A DNA stretch of 62,358 bases from JAVBJN01 sp031546985 (GTDB lineage Bacteria; Bacteroidota; Bacteroidia; Chitinophagales; Chitinophagaceae). Both the position numbers and the translations under genes were made by a program. The notes under the pieces are model-generated. The model had not been told where the DNA came from. It saw only the letters and a program-made list of their open reading frames with translations, and made no database searches. The stretch is taken from positions 1 to 62,358 of the forward strand of contig JAVBJN010000066.1 of assembly GCA_031546985.1 (NCBI GenBank). Reading direction: 5' to 3'. Positions 34,381 through 42,417 of this stretch are shown piece by piece; positions within the stretch are counted from its first letter, which is position 1; each line of letters begins with the position of its first letter.

Positions 34381-35104
34381 ACGCCGCCGAATCTGTAATG
34401 TATTTAATAAGCGTACGCTTCGCGATCGGGAGCAGCGTTTCATCGACCGGCAGGGTTAGTCCTGATTCTATGGCATACACCGCCGGGTTAGGCCAGTCCT
34501 TGCGCCGGTAGATCAATTCCCTTTTAATAGATTCATGTGTGTTGACAAGGTTTCTGGGCCATTTCTCAAAATACTGCACATGAATACCCCTGAATTTTTC
34601 CTGTTGCCGTTCAAATACACTTACCCGGTACTCATACACAATGGTTTCGCGCTGGCTGCCATTGTTGAGAAACAGGTAGCCCTCCTGTATATGCAAGGGA
34701 ATGATGCCCACGGGTATAATCAGCATTTGTTGTTCTATCAGTTCATACAGCTCTGTGCCATTGGTAATGGTACCCTTGAGCTGGTCGGTTGAAAAGTGAA
34801 TGATCTTTTCGATCTCCTCCATCAGAAAATCGTCTTCGATCATGCGCTGGTAAATCAGTTGCAGCTTTTGCAGATTAACGGCCGTGAGCTCCTGCGGAAA
34901 CTGTTCTTGCAGGTATTTCTTGTTTTCGCGAAAGGCCACCAGGTTTTGGTAATGGAAAATAAGATCGGCCAGCTGCGGGTATAATTTGTTTTCGTTGAAG
35001 TAGCGGTTTACCTGCTTCAGATACGCCAGCAGCCGGTATTGCTGGTATTCAAAATCGACATGCCCTTCTGCAAACCAGGTTTCACTTAGCGTAAGCATAC
35101 CCAT
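34379..35104 (-). CDS. Conserved protein of unknown function (241 aa)
   Basis: A soluble, charged protein without a signal peptide. Helical residues (QVNRYFNENKLYPQLADLIFHYQNLVAFRENKKYLQEQFP) fill the first half. A beta-rich second half follows (LLIPVGIIPLHIQEGYLFLNNGS, then TIVYEYRVSVFERQQEKFRGIHVQYFEKW). I do not recognise a family. The chain ends at the border of a dispersed repeat, which supplies its stop codon (TAACTTCG on the minus strand), so the true C terminus may once have been longer. Confidence 0.6.
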   Translation of the reverse strand: MGMLTLSETWFAEGHVDFEYQQYRLLAYLKQVNRYFNENKLYPQLADLIFHYQNLVAFRENKKYLQEQFPQELTAVNLQKLQLIYQRMIEDDFLMEEIEKIIHFSTDQLKGTITNGTELYELIEQQMLIIPVGIIPLHIQEGYLFLNNGSQRETIVYEYRVSVFERQQEKFRGIHVQYFEKWPRNLVNTHESIKRELIYRRKDWPNPAVYAIESGLTLPVDETLLPIAKRTLIKYITDSAA

Positions 35105-35212
35105 CGTTTTGGTTACTTTAATTTACGAAAAATAAACGCTTGAAGATCAGGCCCAAACGTTAAAACTTTTGCACCGTTGTGCATAACGTTTGATGAGGGG
35201 TAAATGTATTTT

Positions 35213-35259
35213 GTAAAATTTGTTTGTCATTATGTAAAGAATACTTTACTTTTAGTAAA
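35213..35259 (+). promoter_or_regulatory. GTAAA inverted-repeat operator region
   Basis: GTAAAG-AATA-CTTTAC (35234-35249) is a perfect dyad. It overlaps TTTAC-TTTTA-GTAAA (35245-35259), and another GTAAAA lies at 35213-35218. The cluster sits 21-67 bases before the membrane-protein/XRE operon and is a likely binding region for its own XRE repressor. The binding protein is inference. Confidence 0.5.
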
Positions 35260-35279
35260 ACAAACCAAACATTACACGC

Positions 35280-35753
35280 ATGAAAACTCCTTATTTATTA
35301 CCCCATCGATTCAAAAAACTGGGCTGGATCGTGTTTATCCTTTCGGCCATAGCCGGTGTTATGGTTTTGCAGGGCTGGGAATCGCCCTGGCTCAACTGGC
35401 CGGTATTTGCATTTGTAAATGATCGCAATCTTTCGGAAGCTGTTTTCTTTTCGTGGAGTACCGATAATGTGACCAATGAGCTGGTGGGCATTGCCTATAT
35501 CGTGGGTGCTTTACTGGTGGGTTTTTCGAGAGAGAAAGAAGAAGATGAATACATTAGTTCGCTGCGGTTAAAAGCGCTGCTCTGGGCTACACTCATCAAT
35601 TACCTGCTGGTGATTCTGGCGTTGATGTTCGTATATGGTCTGGGTTTCCTCACGGTGATGGTGGTAAATATGTTTACAACGATTACATTATTTGTGATCG
35701 CATTTAACCTTATGTTGTACCGCTACTATAAATCTGCCGGATATGAAAAATAA
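35280..35753 (+). CDS. Four-helix membrane protein of unknown function (157 aa)
   Basis: Four hydrophobic segments (about residues 15-31, 60-79, 99-118 and 122-146, with LLVILALMFVYGLGFLTVMVV) separated by charged loops (SREKEEDEYISSLRLK) mark it as an integral inner-membrane protein. The family name is not recognised. Its stop lies inside the XRE gene (11-base overlap), the usual arrangement for a small membrane protein paired with a Cro/C1-type regulator. Confidence 0.75.
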   Translation: MKTPYLLPHRFKKLGWIVFILSAIAGVMVLQGWESPWLNWPVFAFVNDRNLSEAVFFSWSTDNVTNELVGIAYIVGALLVGFSREKEEDEYISSLRLKALLWATLINYLLVILALMFVYGLGFLTVMVVNMFTTITLFVIAFNLMLYRYYKSAGYEK

Positions 35754-35943
35754 CCTGAAAGTAGAACGGGCCATTAAAAGTGTAACACAGGAAGAGCTGG
35801 CTAAAGTAATAGCCGTAAGCCGGCAAACGATTAACGCGATCGAAAGCAACAAATACGTACCCTCCACCATTCTGGCCCTCAAGATTGCTAGGTATTTTGG
35901 CAAACCGGTAGAAGAAATTTTTACACTGGAAGAAGGAGATTGA
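35743..35943 (+). CDS. XRE-family (Cro/C1-type) transcriptional regulator
   Basis: The 66-residue protein is one helix-turn-helix domain: RAIKSVTQEELAKVIAVSRQTINAIESNKYVPSTILALKIARYF, followed by GKPVEEIFTLEEGD. It belongs to the YozG/small-XRE type that is normally autoregulatory and often paired with a membrane protein. It is translated from the end of the upstream membrane-protein gene. The dyads before that gene are its likely operators. Confidence 0.9.
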   Translation: MKNNLKVERAIKSVTQEELAKVIAVSRQTINAIESNKYVPSTILALKIARYFGKPVEEIFTLEEGD

Positions 35944-36017
35944 TGATGTCTGATGTGCGGATGCCTGACGTCTGATTTCTGATCTCCGATCTGCGATCGC
36001 TGATCTTGAATCCTGCT

Positions 36018-36073
36018 ATTCACCATTCGCAATTCACCATTCGCAATTCATCATTCACAATTCATCATTCACG
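36018..36073. repeat. Four tandem 14-bp repeats
   Basis: Four contiguous copies of ATTCACCATTCGCA / ATTCATCATTCACA lie directly between the XRE gene and the rhomboid gene (36018-36031, 36032-36045, 36046-36059, 36060-36073). The preceding 35944-36010 is a degenerate CTGATCTCCGATC-like run. The complementary GGTGAATGGTGAATGG motif occurs at about 24115-24132. Confidence 0.8.
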
Positions 36074-36092
36074 ATTACCAACTACTCACTGT

Positions 36093-37562
36093 TTACTTCT
36101 GGCCGTTGGTTTGCATCACCGCTTCCATTTGCCTGTCGTAATCTATGATCTCCGATTGGTAACGGTTGGTGTTTTCTTTAAGCGCTTTGATGTAAAGGGT
36201 ATAACTCTTGATGCGTAGGGTATAGTAGTTGCGCATTTGCTCGTTTCGATCTATAACCGAATTGGGTAATCGCAAAGGTGTAAGGCTGTCCAGTGTGCGG
36301 ATATTGGCCTCCCAGTTGGCAATGCCATCCCGGCCAAACCGGATCAGCATGGTGTCGCGTGGGGTGCCGGGTGGCAGCGCCAGTGCTTCTAGCGCTTTTT
36401 GTTCTCTAGCAGCAATGGTGCGCATGCTCGTTTCATATTGGCCGGCTGTATCGGGTAGCGTGCGGTACATGGCCACGGAGGTGGTAATGGTAAACAGGGT
36501 AAGCAAGGCAATGGTGGCCCATTTGAGTCCTCCGCTTGCCGGCCTGCGCAGGCTTGGAACAAATGCGTAGCCTACGAGCAATCCGCTCAGCAACCCGCCA
36601 ATGTGTGCCGCATTGTCTATGCCATCTTTCATGCCATTGGCCAGGTTATAGCCTACAAACGTAAAGATGCTGAGCAGTAAAAAACGGCGCAGGTTGCGCT
36701 CCAGCAGATTGGTAGTGAGCAATGCGATAAAAACGCCGTACAAACCAAATATGGCGCCCGATGCGCCCACACTTACCGATATGCTATGCCACCACAAACT
36801 GGTAAGACTGGCTGCCAGCCCGGTGAGCAGATAAGCGCTAAGCAGGCGGGCCTTGCCCATAATAGGCTCCAGCACCATACCAATAAACAGCAGGGCGCCC
36901 ATATTCATAGCCAGGTGCAGAAAACCTGCATGCACAAAGCAACTGGTAAGCAACCGCCAGGGTTCGGCACCGAGGGTGAGCGGTTTAAAATTGGCGCCCC
37001 AGCGTATAAGACTTTGCGAATCGGGATCGGTAACACTTACCCCCGCAAATGCCATGAGTATAAAAACAAGTATGTTCAGGTAAATAAGAATGGGCGTAAT
37101 AAAATATCCCGGCCGGGGAGTGAAGAAGGAAAGTGCCCCCGGTGTTTGGTCATGCACACTTTCTGGCAGGTAATACATAAGGTCTGCTCCCTGCATCTCC
37201 AGCGGATAACGGATGTCTTCGTACTGCAACGATAACATTTCGGGATCGTGCAAGGGGCGTATGGCTTCCAGCTTATCGGTAAATCGCTTTACATATTTTT
37301 TGTTTCTGCCCAGGTCCACCAATGCGGTGCCGGTAGATAGGCTGCTGATGTTGGCCGTGCCGCCTTCAATCTTGATGCGCAATTCGCTGTTGGGAAACAA
37401 TGCCGTGCGGTCGGTGTAAATCACCATTCCCGTTGGGCTTACGTATACGATAGGCCATTTCAGCTCGCGGGCGGTATGCATGGCCAGCACATGAAACTGC
37501 TCATGGGTAAGGCCGCCAAGCGGGTAGTTGATGGTGAATTTTGGAGAAGCGCCAGCGGCCAT
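36093..37562 (-). CDS. Rhomboid-family intramembrane serine protease (489 aa)
   Basis: The C-terminal half is a rhomboid domain. HAGFLHLAMNM (His211, His216, Asn220) provides the oxyanion-stabilising residues, VSVGASGAIFGLYG contains catalytic Ser268, and DNAAHIGGLLSG contains catalytic His320. The first 150 residues form a soluble N-terminal domain (GLTHEQFHVLAMHTARELKW, then IRIKIEGG). A C-terminal coiled segment (residues 380-489) is rich in Arg, Glu and Gln. Such proteases cut single-helix substrates within the membrane; the substrate is unknown. Confidence 0.9.
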   Translation of the reverse strand: MAAGASPKFTINYPLGGLTHEQFHVLAMHTARELKWPIVYVSPTGMVIYTDRTALFPNSELRIKIEGGTANISSLSTGTALVDLGRNKKYVKRFTDKLEAIRPLHDPEMLSLQYEDIRYPLEMQGADLMYYLPESVHDQTPGALSFFTPRPGYFITPILIYLNILVFILMAFAGVSVTDPDSQSLIRWGANFKPLTLGAEPWRLLTSCFVHAGFLHLAMNMGALLFIGMVLEPIMGKARLLSAYLLTGLAASLTSLWWHSISVSVGASGAIFGLYGVFIALLTTNLLERNLRRFLLLSIFTFVGYNLANGMKDGIDNAAHIGGLLSGLLVGYAFVPSLRRPASGGLKWATIALLTLFTITTSVAMYRTLPDTAGQYETSMRTIAAREQKALEALALPPGTPRDTMLIRFGRDGIANWEANIRTLDSLTPLRLPNSVIDRNEQMRNYYTLRIKSYTLYIKALKENTNRYQSEIIDYDRQMEAVMQTNGQK

Positions 37563-37652
37563 ATCTATCGGTGTTAAATTGTTTTATACCTGTTAAAGAT
37601 ACGGAACGCTTTGTAATAAAATGTTAAACTGTAAGAGGGTGATAATACCATG

Positions 37653-38306
37653 TTAAAGCTCTGCCTGCCGGGCCAATATTTGCAAAAATGCTTCCCGGTC
37701 TATCATTTCCGCGCCCATGCTTTCGAGGTGTTCGGTATACACCTGGCAGTCGATAAGTACCACGCCCAGGCTTTTCAGGTGCTGCACCCAATGCGTAAAG
37801 GCAAATTTGGAGGCATTGCTTACTTTGCTAAACATGCTTTCACCAAAAAACACATTGCCCAGCTTAATGCCGTATAGGCCACCCACCAGCTCTCCATCCT
37901 GCCAGGTTTCGGCGCAGTGGGCATAGCCCAGTCGGTGCAGCCGGGTATATTCGGTTTCTATGGCATCGGTTATCCAGGTGCCATCCTGCCCGGGACGGTG
38001 CATGCTGCGGCAGGCGGCTATTACCTGGGCAAAGCTGGTATTGGTCCGGAATTCCATTTTGCCCGCCCGTATCAGCGTTTTCATAGACCTGGACACCTTA
38101 AGTTTTTCAGGAAAAAGCACAAACCTGGGGTCGGGGCACCACCACACGGGAGGCTCCTCCTCGCTGTACCACGGAAAAATGCCTTTACGATAGGCATCCA
38201 GCAGCAAAGCTGTGCTCAGGTTGCCGCCAATGGCTACAATGCCCTCTTCATCGGCATTGCGGGGGTCGGGGAGTGTGGTAGCGTCGTCGTTTAGCCAAAA
38301 AATCAT
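37653..38306 (-). CDS. aat: Leucyl/phenylalanyl-tRNA-protein transferase
   Basis: The 217 residues match Aat throughout: GIVAIGGNLSTALLLDAYRKGIFPWYS, then PVWWCPDPRFVLFPEKLKVSRSMKT, DGTWITDAIETEYTRLHRLGYAHCAETW, and GGLYGIKLGNVFFGESMFSK with the C-terminal LIDCQVYTEHLESMGA. The enzyme adds Leu or Phe to N-terminal Lys or Arg, marking proteins for ClpS/ClpAP degradation. It diverges from parE with 91 bases between the starts. Confidence 0.95.
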   Translation of the reverse strand: MIFWLNDDATTLPDPRNADEEGIVAIGGNLSTALLLDAYRKGIFPWYSEEEPPVWWCPDPRFVLFPEKLKVSRSMKTLIRAGKMEFRTNTSFAQVIAACRSMHRPGQDGTWITDAIETEYTRLHRLGYAHCAETWQDGELVGGLYGIKLGNVFFGESMFSKVSNASKFAFTHWVQHLKSLGVVLIDCQVYTEHLESMGAEMIDREAFLQILARQAEL

Positions 38307-38348
38307 CGCGATACAGTTGTTGAAAATGTCTATGTGAATAAATCCTGC

Positions 38349-38377
38349 TTGCTGCCTGCCATTTTCGTTTATTTTTA
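38349..38377 (+). promoter_or_regulatory. Candidate promoter of the topoisomerase B gene
   Basis: TTG (38349-38351) and TATTTTTA (38370-38377) are 18 bases apart, a one-mismatch fit to TTTG/TAnnTTTG. The element ends 20 bases before the ATG. Confidence 0.5.
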
Positions 38378-38397
38378 CGCCGCAAAAGCGGAAAACG

Positions 38398-40293
38398 ATG
38401 GCTGAAAATAAAGAAATGTCGGATTATACGGAAGATTCCATCCGGTCGCTCGATTGGCGGGAGCACATCCGGTTACGTCCGGGTATGTATATCGGTAAGT
38501 TGGGCGATGGTAGCAGTATGGATGACGGGATCTACATCCTGGTAAAGGAAGTGGTAGACAACTGTATCGATGAATACACGATGGGGCACGGCAAGCAAGT
38601 GCAGATCGGCATCGACAAAGGGGTGGTTACGGTGCGCGACTACGGCCGGGGCATTCCTTTGGGTAAAGTGGTAGATGTAGTGAGTAAGATCAATACCGGC
38701 GCCAAATACGACAGCAAGGCCTTTCAGAAATCGGTAGGTTTGAATGGGGTGGGTACCAAAGCGGTAAACGCCCTCAGCTCCTATTTTAAAGTAGCCTCCA
38801 TACGGGATGGTAAAATGAAAGTGGCCGAGTTCGAAAAGGGGATACTGATAAAGGAACATAAAGAAACCACTACTACAGAGGCCAACGGAACATTGGTAAC
38901 CTTTACGCCAGATGATTCGGTGTTTAAACATTACCGTTTCCTGAGCGACTACCTCGAAAACCAGATCTGGAACTATTGCTACCTCAACGCGGGGCTTACC
39001 ATCAATTTTAATGGTAAGAAGTTTATTTCCAAAAACGGCCTGCTCGACCTGTTGCAACGTAAGGTTAATGTAGATGAAGTACGCTATCCCATCATTCACC
39101 TCAAGGGCGAAGACATTGAGCTGGCGCTTACACATACCAACGATTACGGCGAAGAATACTACAGCTTTGTAAACGGACAGCATACTACGCAGGGTGGTAC
39201 GCACCAGGCAGCTTTCCGCGAAGGGTTTGTAAAAGTGATTCGGGAGTTCTATAAAAAAGATTACGATGCGAGCGATATCCGTGGTTCTATCTGCGCCGCT
39301 ATTTCGGTAAGGGTACAGGAACCGGTGTTCGAAAGCCAGACCAAAACCAAACTGGGCTCGCTTACGGTATTCGAAGGCGGACCTTCGATGAAAGCGTTTA
39401 TCTACGATTTCCTGTCCAAAGCGTTAGACGATTTTCTGCATAAAAACCCGCAGGCTGCCGATGCGTTGAAAAAACGTATTGAGCAAAGTGAACGTGAGCG
39501 CAAGGAACTGGCAGGTATTAAAAAGCTGGCCAACGAAAGGGCTAAAAAAGCCAACCTGCACAACCGTAAACTGCGCGATTGCCGCATTCACTTTAACACC
39601 GAGTTTGAAGGCAAAAACAAAGAAGAGCAACTGGCCAAAAGCCTGAACAGCACCATTTTTATTACCGAGGGCGATTCGGCTTCGGGCTCTATCACCAAAA
39701 GCCGTAATGTAGAATCACAGGCGGTGTTTAGCCTTAGGGGTAAACCTTTGAACTGTTATGGACTCACTAAAAAAGTGGTGTACGAAAACGAAGAGTTTAA
39801 CCTGCTGCAACACGCGCTCAATATCGAAGAAGGGTTGGAAGGCTTGCGCTACAACAATATTGTAATTGCTACCGATGCCGATGTGGATGGTATGCACATC
39901 CGTTTGCTGTTGATGACTTTCTTCCTGCAGTTTTTTCCCGATCTGGTGCGCAATGGGCACGTGTTCATTTTGGATACGCCTTTGTTCCGGGTGCGCAACA
40001 AGCAGGAAACCATTTACTGCTACAGCGAAGATGAAAAGCAGAAGGCGGTGAAAAAACTGGGCAACAAACCCGAGATTACCCGCTTTAAAGGTTTGGGTGA
40101 GATATCGCCCGGCGAATTTGCCCGCTTTATTGGCGAAGACATGCGTCTGGACCCGGTTTTGCTGAGCGAAGGCCGCCATATCCAGGAATTACTTGAGTAC
40201 TATATGGGTAAAAATACCCCTGCCCGCCAGGATTTTATTATCGAAAACCTGCGTGTAGAAAAAGACCTGGCCGAAGACCTTAAAGTGGGATAA
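38398..40293 (+). CDS. parE: DNA topoisomerase IV subunit B (type IIA, ATPase)
   Basis: The 631 residues have the GHKL ATPase: RLRPGMYIGKLGDGSSMDDGIYILVKEVVDNCIDEY (ATP-binding Asn), DYGRGIPLGKVVDVVSKINTGAKYD and VGLNGVGTKAVNALS. The TOPRIM part is IFITEGDSASGSITKSR and NIVIATDADVDGMHIRLLL, with metal residues, ending with the YKGLGEI-type TRFKGLGEISPGEF and YYMGKNTPARQDFII. In Bacteroidota this chain is often called gyrase/topoisomerase IV subunit B; pairing with the adjacent subunit A supports topoisomerase IV. It decatenates or relaxes DNA. Confidence 0.9.
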   Translation: MAENKEMSDYTEDSIRSLDWREHIRLRPGMYIGKLGDGSSMDDGIYILVKEVVDNCIDEYTMGHGKQVQIGIDKGVVTVRDYGRGIPLGKVVDVVSKINTGAKYDSKAFQKSVGLNGVGTKAVNALSSYFKVASIRDGKMKVAEFEKGILIKEHKETTTTEANGTLVTFTPDDSVFKHYRFLSDYLENQIWNYCYLNAGLTINFNGKKFISKNGLLDLLQRKVNVDEVRYPIIHLKGEDIELALTHTNDYGEEYYSFVNGQHTTQGGTHQAAFREGFVKVIREFYKKDYDASDIRGSICAAISVRVQEPVFESQTKTKLGSLTVFEGGPSMKAFIYDFLSKALDDFLHKNPQAADALKKRIEQSERERKELAGIKKLANERAKKANLHNRKLRDCRIHFNTEFEGKNKEEQLAKSLNSTIFITEGDSASGSITKSRNVESQAVFSLRGKPLNCYGLTKKVVYENEEFNLLQHALNIEEGLEGLRYNNIVIATDADVDGMHIRLLLMTFFLQFFPDLVRNGHVFILDTPLFRVRNKQETIYCYSEDEKQKAVKKLGNKPEITRFKGLGEISPGEFARFIGEDMRLDPVLLSEGRHIQELLEYYMGKNTPARQDFIIENLRVEKDLAEDLKVG

Positions 40294-40299
40294 GGAGCG

Positions 40300-40393
40300 G
40301 GATAATCTGCATGGCCATCCTGCGTTGCGTGACGAAGGAACGAAATGCAGAATCTCTTGATCAGAGATACTGCTCCCTACTGGGCAGCATGAC
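40300..40393. repeat. Dispersed repeat copy D, right-handed arm
   Basis: GGGATAATCTGCATGGCCATCC (40300-40321) and ATACTGCTCCCTACTGGGCAGCATGAC (40367-40393) recur near 41338 and, inverted, at 41423-41449. An ATCTCT...AGAGAT dyad lies at 40352-40368. The block occupies the gap between the topoisomerase B and DUF1835 genes. Confidence 0.8.
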
Positions 40394-40425
40394 CATCATC
40401 TAAAGAGGATAAAACTAAATACACT

Positions 40426-41253
40426 ATGTTGTATCATATTATAGTAGGCGATTTTGCCGGAGAGGTGCTTAGAAACGCGATGGAACTGGAAGCCTCCATC
40501 AAAGGAGAAGTGATTGTACTGCGCGATATTCTGCATGTGGGACCGCTTAAAAATGAAGAAGGACAAAGTTTCTCTGACCTGCGTACCGAATTCTGGAAGA
40601 GTGTGGTGCCCGATTGGAAAGAAGAAGAGAAGGTAGACGATTTTGACCGTGTGTCGGCCGCATTGATCGGGCTTAAAAACGATCCCGAAGCCAATGTTTG
40701 GTTCTGGATGGCGCCTACGCCTGCCGATGTAACTGCTTATCACTGGTTGCTCAAATATATGCAGCCCTATCAGGGCCGTTTCCTGGTGGTAAACATTAAT
40801 GGCTTGCCTTTCCTGGATGAAAACGGTAAGGTGTTTTACCCCAAAGGTTTTGGTGAAGTCATTCCCAAAGAAATGGTAAAAGCCCGCAAGCTGAACCGGG
40901 TAGTAAGCCTGGCCGAGTTTGAGGTAGACCAGGATGAGTGGATACGCCTGGTAGACGAAAACGGCGGCATTCGGGTGCACGAAGGCGGTAAAAAACTAAA
41001 ATCGCAACCCATCGAGTTTTACGATGGCAAGTTGTTTAGCTACCTGAGCCAGCAATTCCAGAAAGCCTCTAAAGTGGTAAATACAGCTTTGACCAAAGCC
41101 AATATTCCAACAGGCGATACCTTCCTGGGTTGGAGGCTCAAGCAAATGGGCCTTGCGGGAACGATCTTATTACAAGGCGATCCCGAAAAGACCCTTAAAG
41201 ATTTTGATGTAAAACTGCCCGGCGAAGTAGTTGCGGAAGTAACAACGGATTAG
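40426..41253 (+). CDS. DUF1835-type conserved protein (275 aa)
   Basis: The start MLYHIIVGDFAGEVLRNAMEL, the segments VIVLRDILHVGPL, RTEFWKSVVPDWKEEEKVDDFDRV and FWMAPTPADVTAYHWLLKYM, and the FEVDQDEWIRLVDENGGIRV domain match the Bacteroidota protein usually annotated DUF1835. The N-terminal half has a Rossmann-like appearance. It lies between the two topoisomerase IV subunit genes in the same direction. No function is known; the position suggests co-inheritance, not necessarily a shared task. A pair of inverted repeat arms flanks it. Confidence 0.75.
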   Translation: MLYHIIVGDFAGEVLRNAMELEASIKGEVIVLRDILHVGPLKNEEGQSFSDLRTEFWKSVVPDWKEEEKVDDFDRVSAALIGLKNDPEANVWFWMAPTPADVTAYHWLLKYMQPYQGRFLVVNINGLPFLDENGKVFYPKGFGEVIPKEMVKARKLNRVVSLAEFEVDQDEWIRLVDENGGIRVHEGGKKLKSQPIEFYDGKLFSYLSQQFQKASKVVNTALTKANIPTGDTFLGWRLKQMGLAGTILLQGDPEKTLKDFDVKLPGEVVAEVTTD

Positions 41254-41254
41254 G

Positions 41255-41536
41255 CAACCTGTCAGGCCAGCAGGTTCTGCCAGGTTTATAGCTTATTAAA
41301 TCAGATAAAGATTGTTACGAAGCAGCATCTGTTAATGGATAATCTGCAATGAGATCCTGCATTCCTCTCCGTTTTACGCAGGATGACAAAATATGGATGG
41401 GCTTAAGAAATCAAATTGTATTGTCATGCTGCCCCGTAGGGAGCAGTATCTTTAGGCATATTTATAAGACTACCAGAGAATGAAGACCTGCCAGGTACCT
41501 GTCCCGCGTATGCGGGGCGCAGCTCCTGGCAGGTCT
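41255..41536. repeat. Dispersed repeat copy D, left-handed arms and hairpin
   Basis: The gap 41254-41617 contains AACCTG...CAGGTT (41256-41276), a GATAATCTGCA block (41338-41348), the inverted GTCATGCTGCCCCGTAGGGAGCAGTAT (41423-41449; 26 of 27 bases complementary to 40367-40393) and a 12-bp hairpin AGACCTGCCAGG / CCTGGCAGGTCT (41484-41536) enclosing CCCGCGTATGCGGGG. A gene-free repeat island. Confidence 0.85.
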
Positions 41537-41547
41537 CGATCTACATG

Positions 41548-41583
41548 AAAAATCGTCCCCGCAATGCTGTGGGGACGATTTTT
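41548..41583. terminator. Terminator between repeat island and leftward gene
   Basis: A perfect 13-bp stem (AAAAATCGTCCCC / GGGGACGATTTTT) with a 10-base loop. It serves the leftward gene at 41618 and possibly the rightward DUF1835 gene too. Confidence 0.88.
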
Positions 41584-41617
41584 TGTTGGCTGTATGCTTA
41601 CGTGGCCGTTCTTCTTA

Positions 41618-42307
41618 TTACTTGGTTTTGCGCAGGTAATACGTAATGCCATCACGCGCTATGATGGTTTCTTTCTCATCTGCCTTCAGCATTTTATAGC
41701 TGTCGTTAAAGTCTGTAGATTTTAGGGTCAGGTTTTTATCGTCCAGCGTATAGGAGCAATCCCACTGCTTGGTTTCGCCCATGCTGTTCATATACACCAG
41801 CGCCGAAGGATTTCCGCCACCATCTTTGGTAAACTCAATAGAGCGCAGCATCATCGCATCGGGGCTTTTGAGTACACCATCGCGTTTATAAACTTCCCAT
41901 TTGCCCGACGTGTTTTTGTCCGATATGCTGATTTTGCCAATATCGAAAATAGCACCGGCCACAGGAATGGCATTGGCCTGGTAAGGACGCAGGTAGTAGG
42001 TAAAATCATCGTCCTTAACCACCAGCTCTTTTGCTGACGATTGCACAGTGGTGTAACCGGCATCAGAAAGATCGGGCTTGCCGCTTACAAACTTTAACCC
42101 GTATCTCATGGGAATCATGGTACTGCTGCGCGATTCCTTGTAGCTGTCGTCGGTAAACTCCAGGAACAGGGTATCGGTGTTGCTTACGCCGGCTTTAGAA
42201 GCAGGTGTGCGTTTGTACTCTTTCCATTTACCATTCATCGTACCTTTCTGTGCAAAAGATACGATGGCCATACCTACCAACAATGAAAGAAGGATCATTT
42301 TCTTCAT
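41618..42307 (-). CDS. Secreted protein with two lipocalin-like halves (229 aa)
   Basis: A signal peptide (MKKMILLSLLVGMAIVSFAQ) is followed by two parallel segments: MNGKWKEYKRTPAS...DDFTYYLRPY (residues 24-108) and TSGKWEVYKRDGVL...DGITYYLRKTK (residues 133-229). Each begins with GKW-E/x-YKR and ends with TYYLR, indicating an internal duplication of a lipocalin-like beta domain. Similar single domains are common small exported proteins in Bacteroidota. Its ligand is unknown. It is divergent from topoisomerase A. Confidence 0.75.
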   Translation of the reverse strand: MKKMILLSLLVGMAIVSFAQKGTMNGKWKEYKRTPASKAGVSNTDTLFLEFTDDSYKESRSSTMIPMRYGLKFVSGKPDLSDAGYTTVQSSAKELVVKDDDFTYYLRPYQANAIPVAGAIFDIGKISISDKNTSGKWEVYKRDGVLKSPDAMMLRSIEFTKDGGGNPSALVYMNSMGETKQWDCSYTLDDKNLTLKSTDFNDSYKMLKADEKETIIARDGITYYLRKTK

Positions 42308-42367
42308 ATACTTTAAGATTTGGTTTTGATAAAGTTACGATAAAAGTATGCGTATCGGACGAATATG

Positions 42368-42398
42368 TTTGATAGTGCGGTCTATCCTGTTAATTTTG
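42368..42398 (+). promoter_or_regulatory. Bacteroidota-type promoter of the topoisomerase A gene
   Basis: TTTG (42368-42371) and TAATTTTG (42391-42398) are exactly 19 bases apart, a full consensus match, 19 bases before the start codon at 42418. Subunit A therefore appears to be transcribed on its own. Confidence 0.8.
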
Positions 42399-42417
42399 CA
42401 CGTCAAGCCTGGAAATT

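Noticed and set aside
36018..36073. Possible CRISPR array.
   Set aside because: The four 14-bp units are contiguous, without spacers, and no cas gene is nearby.
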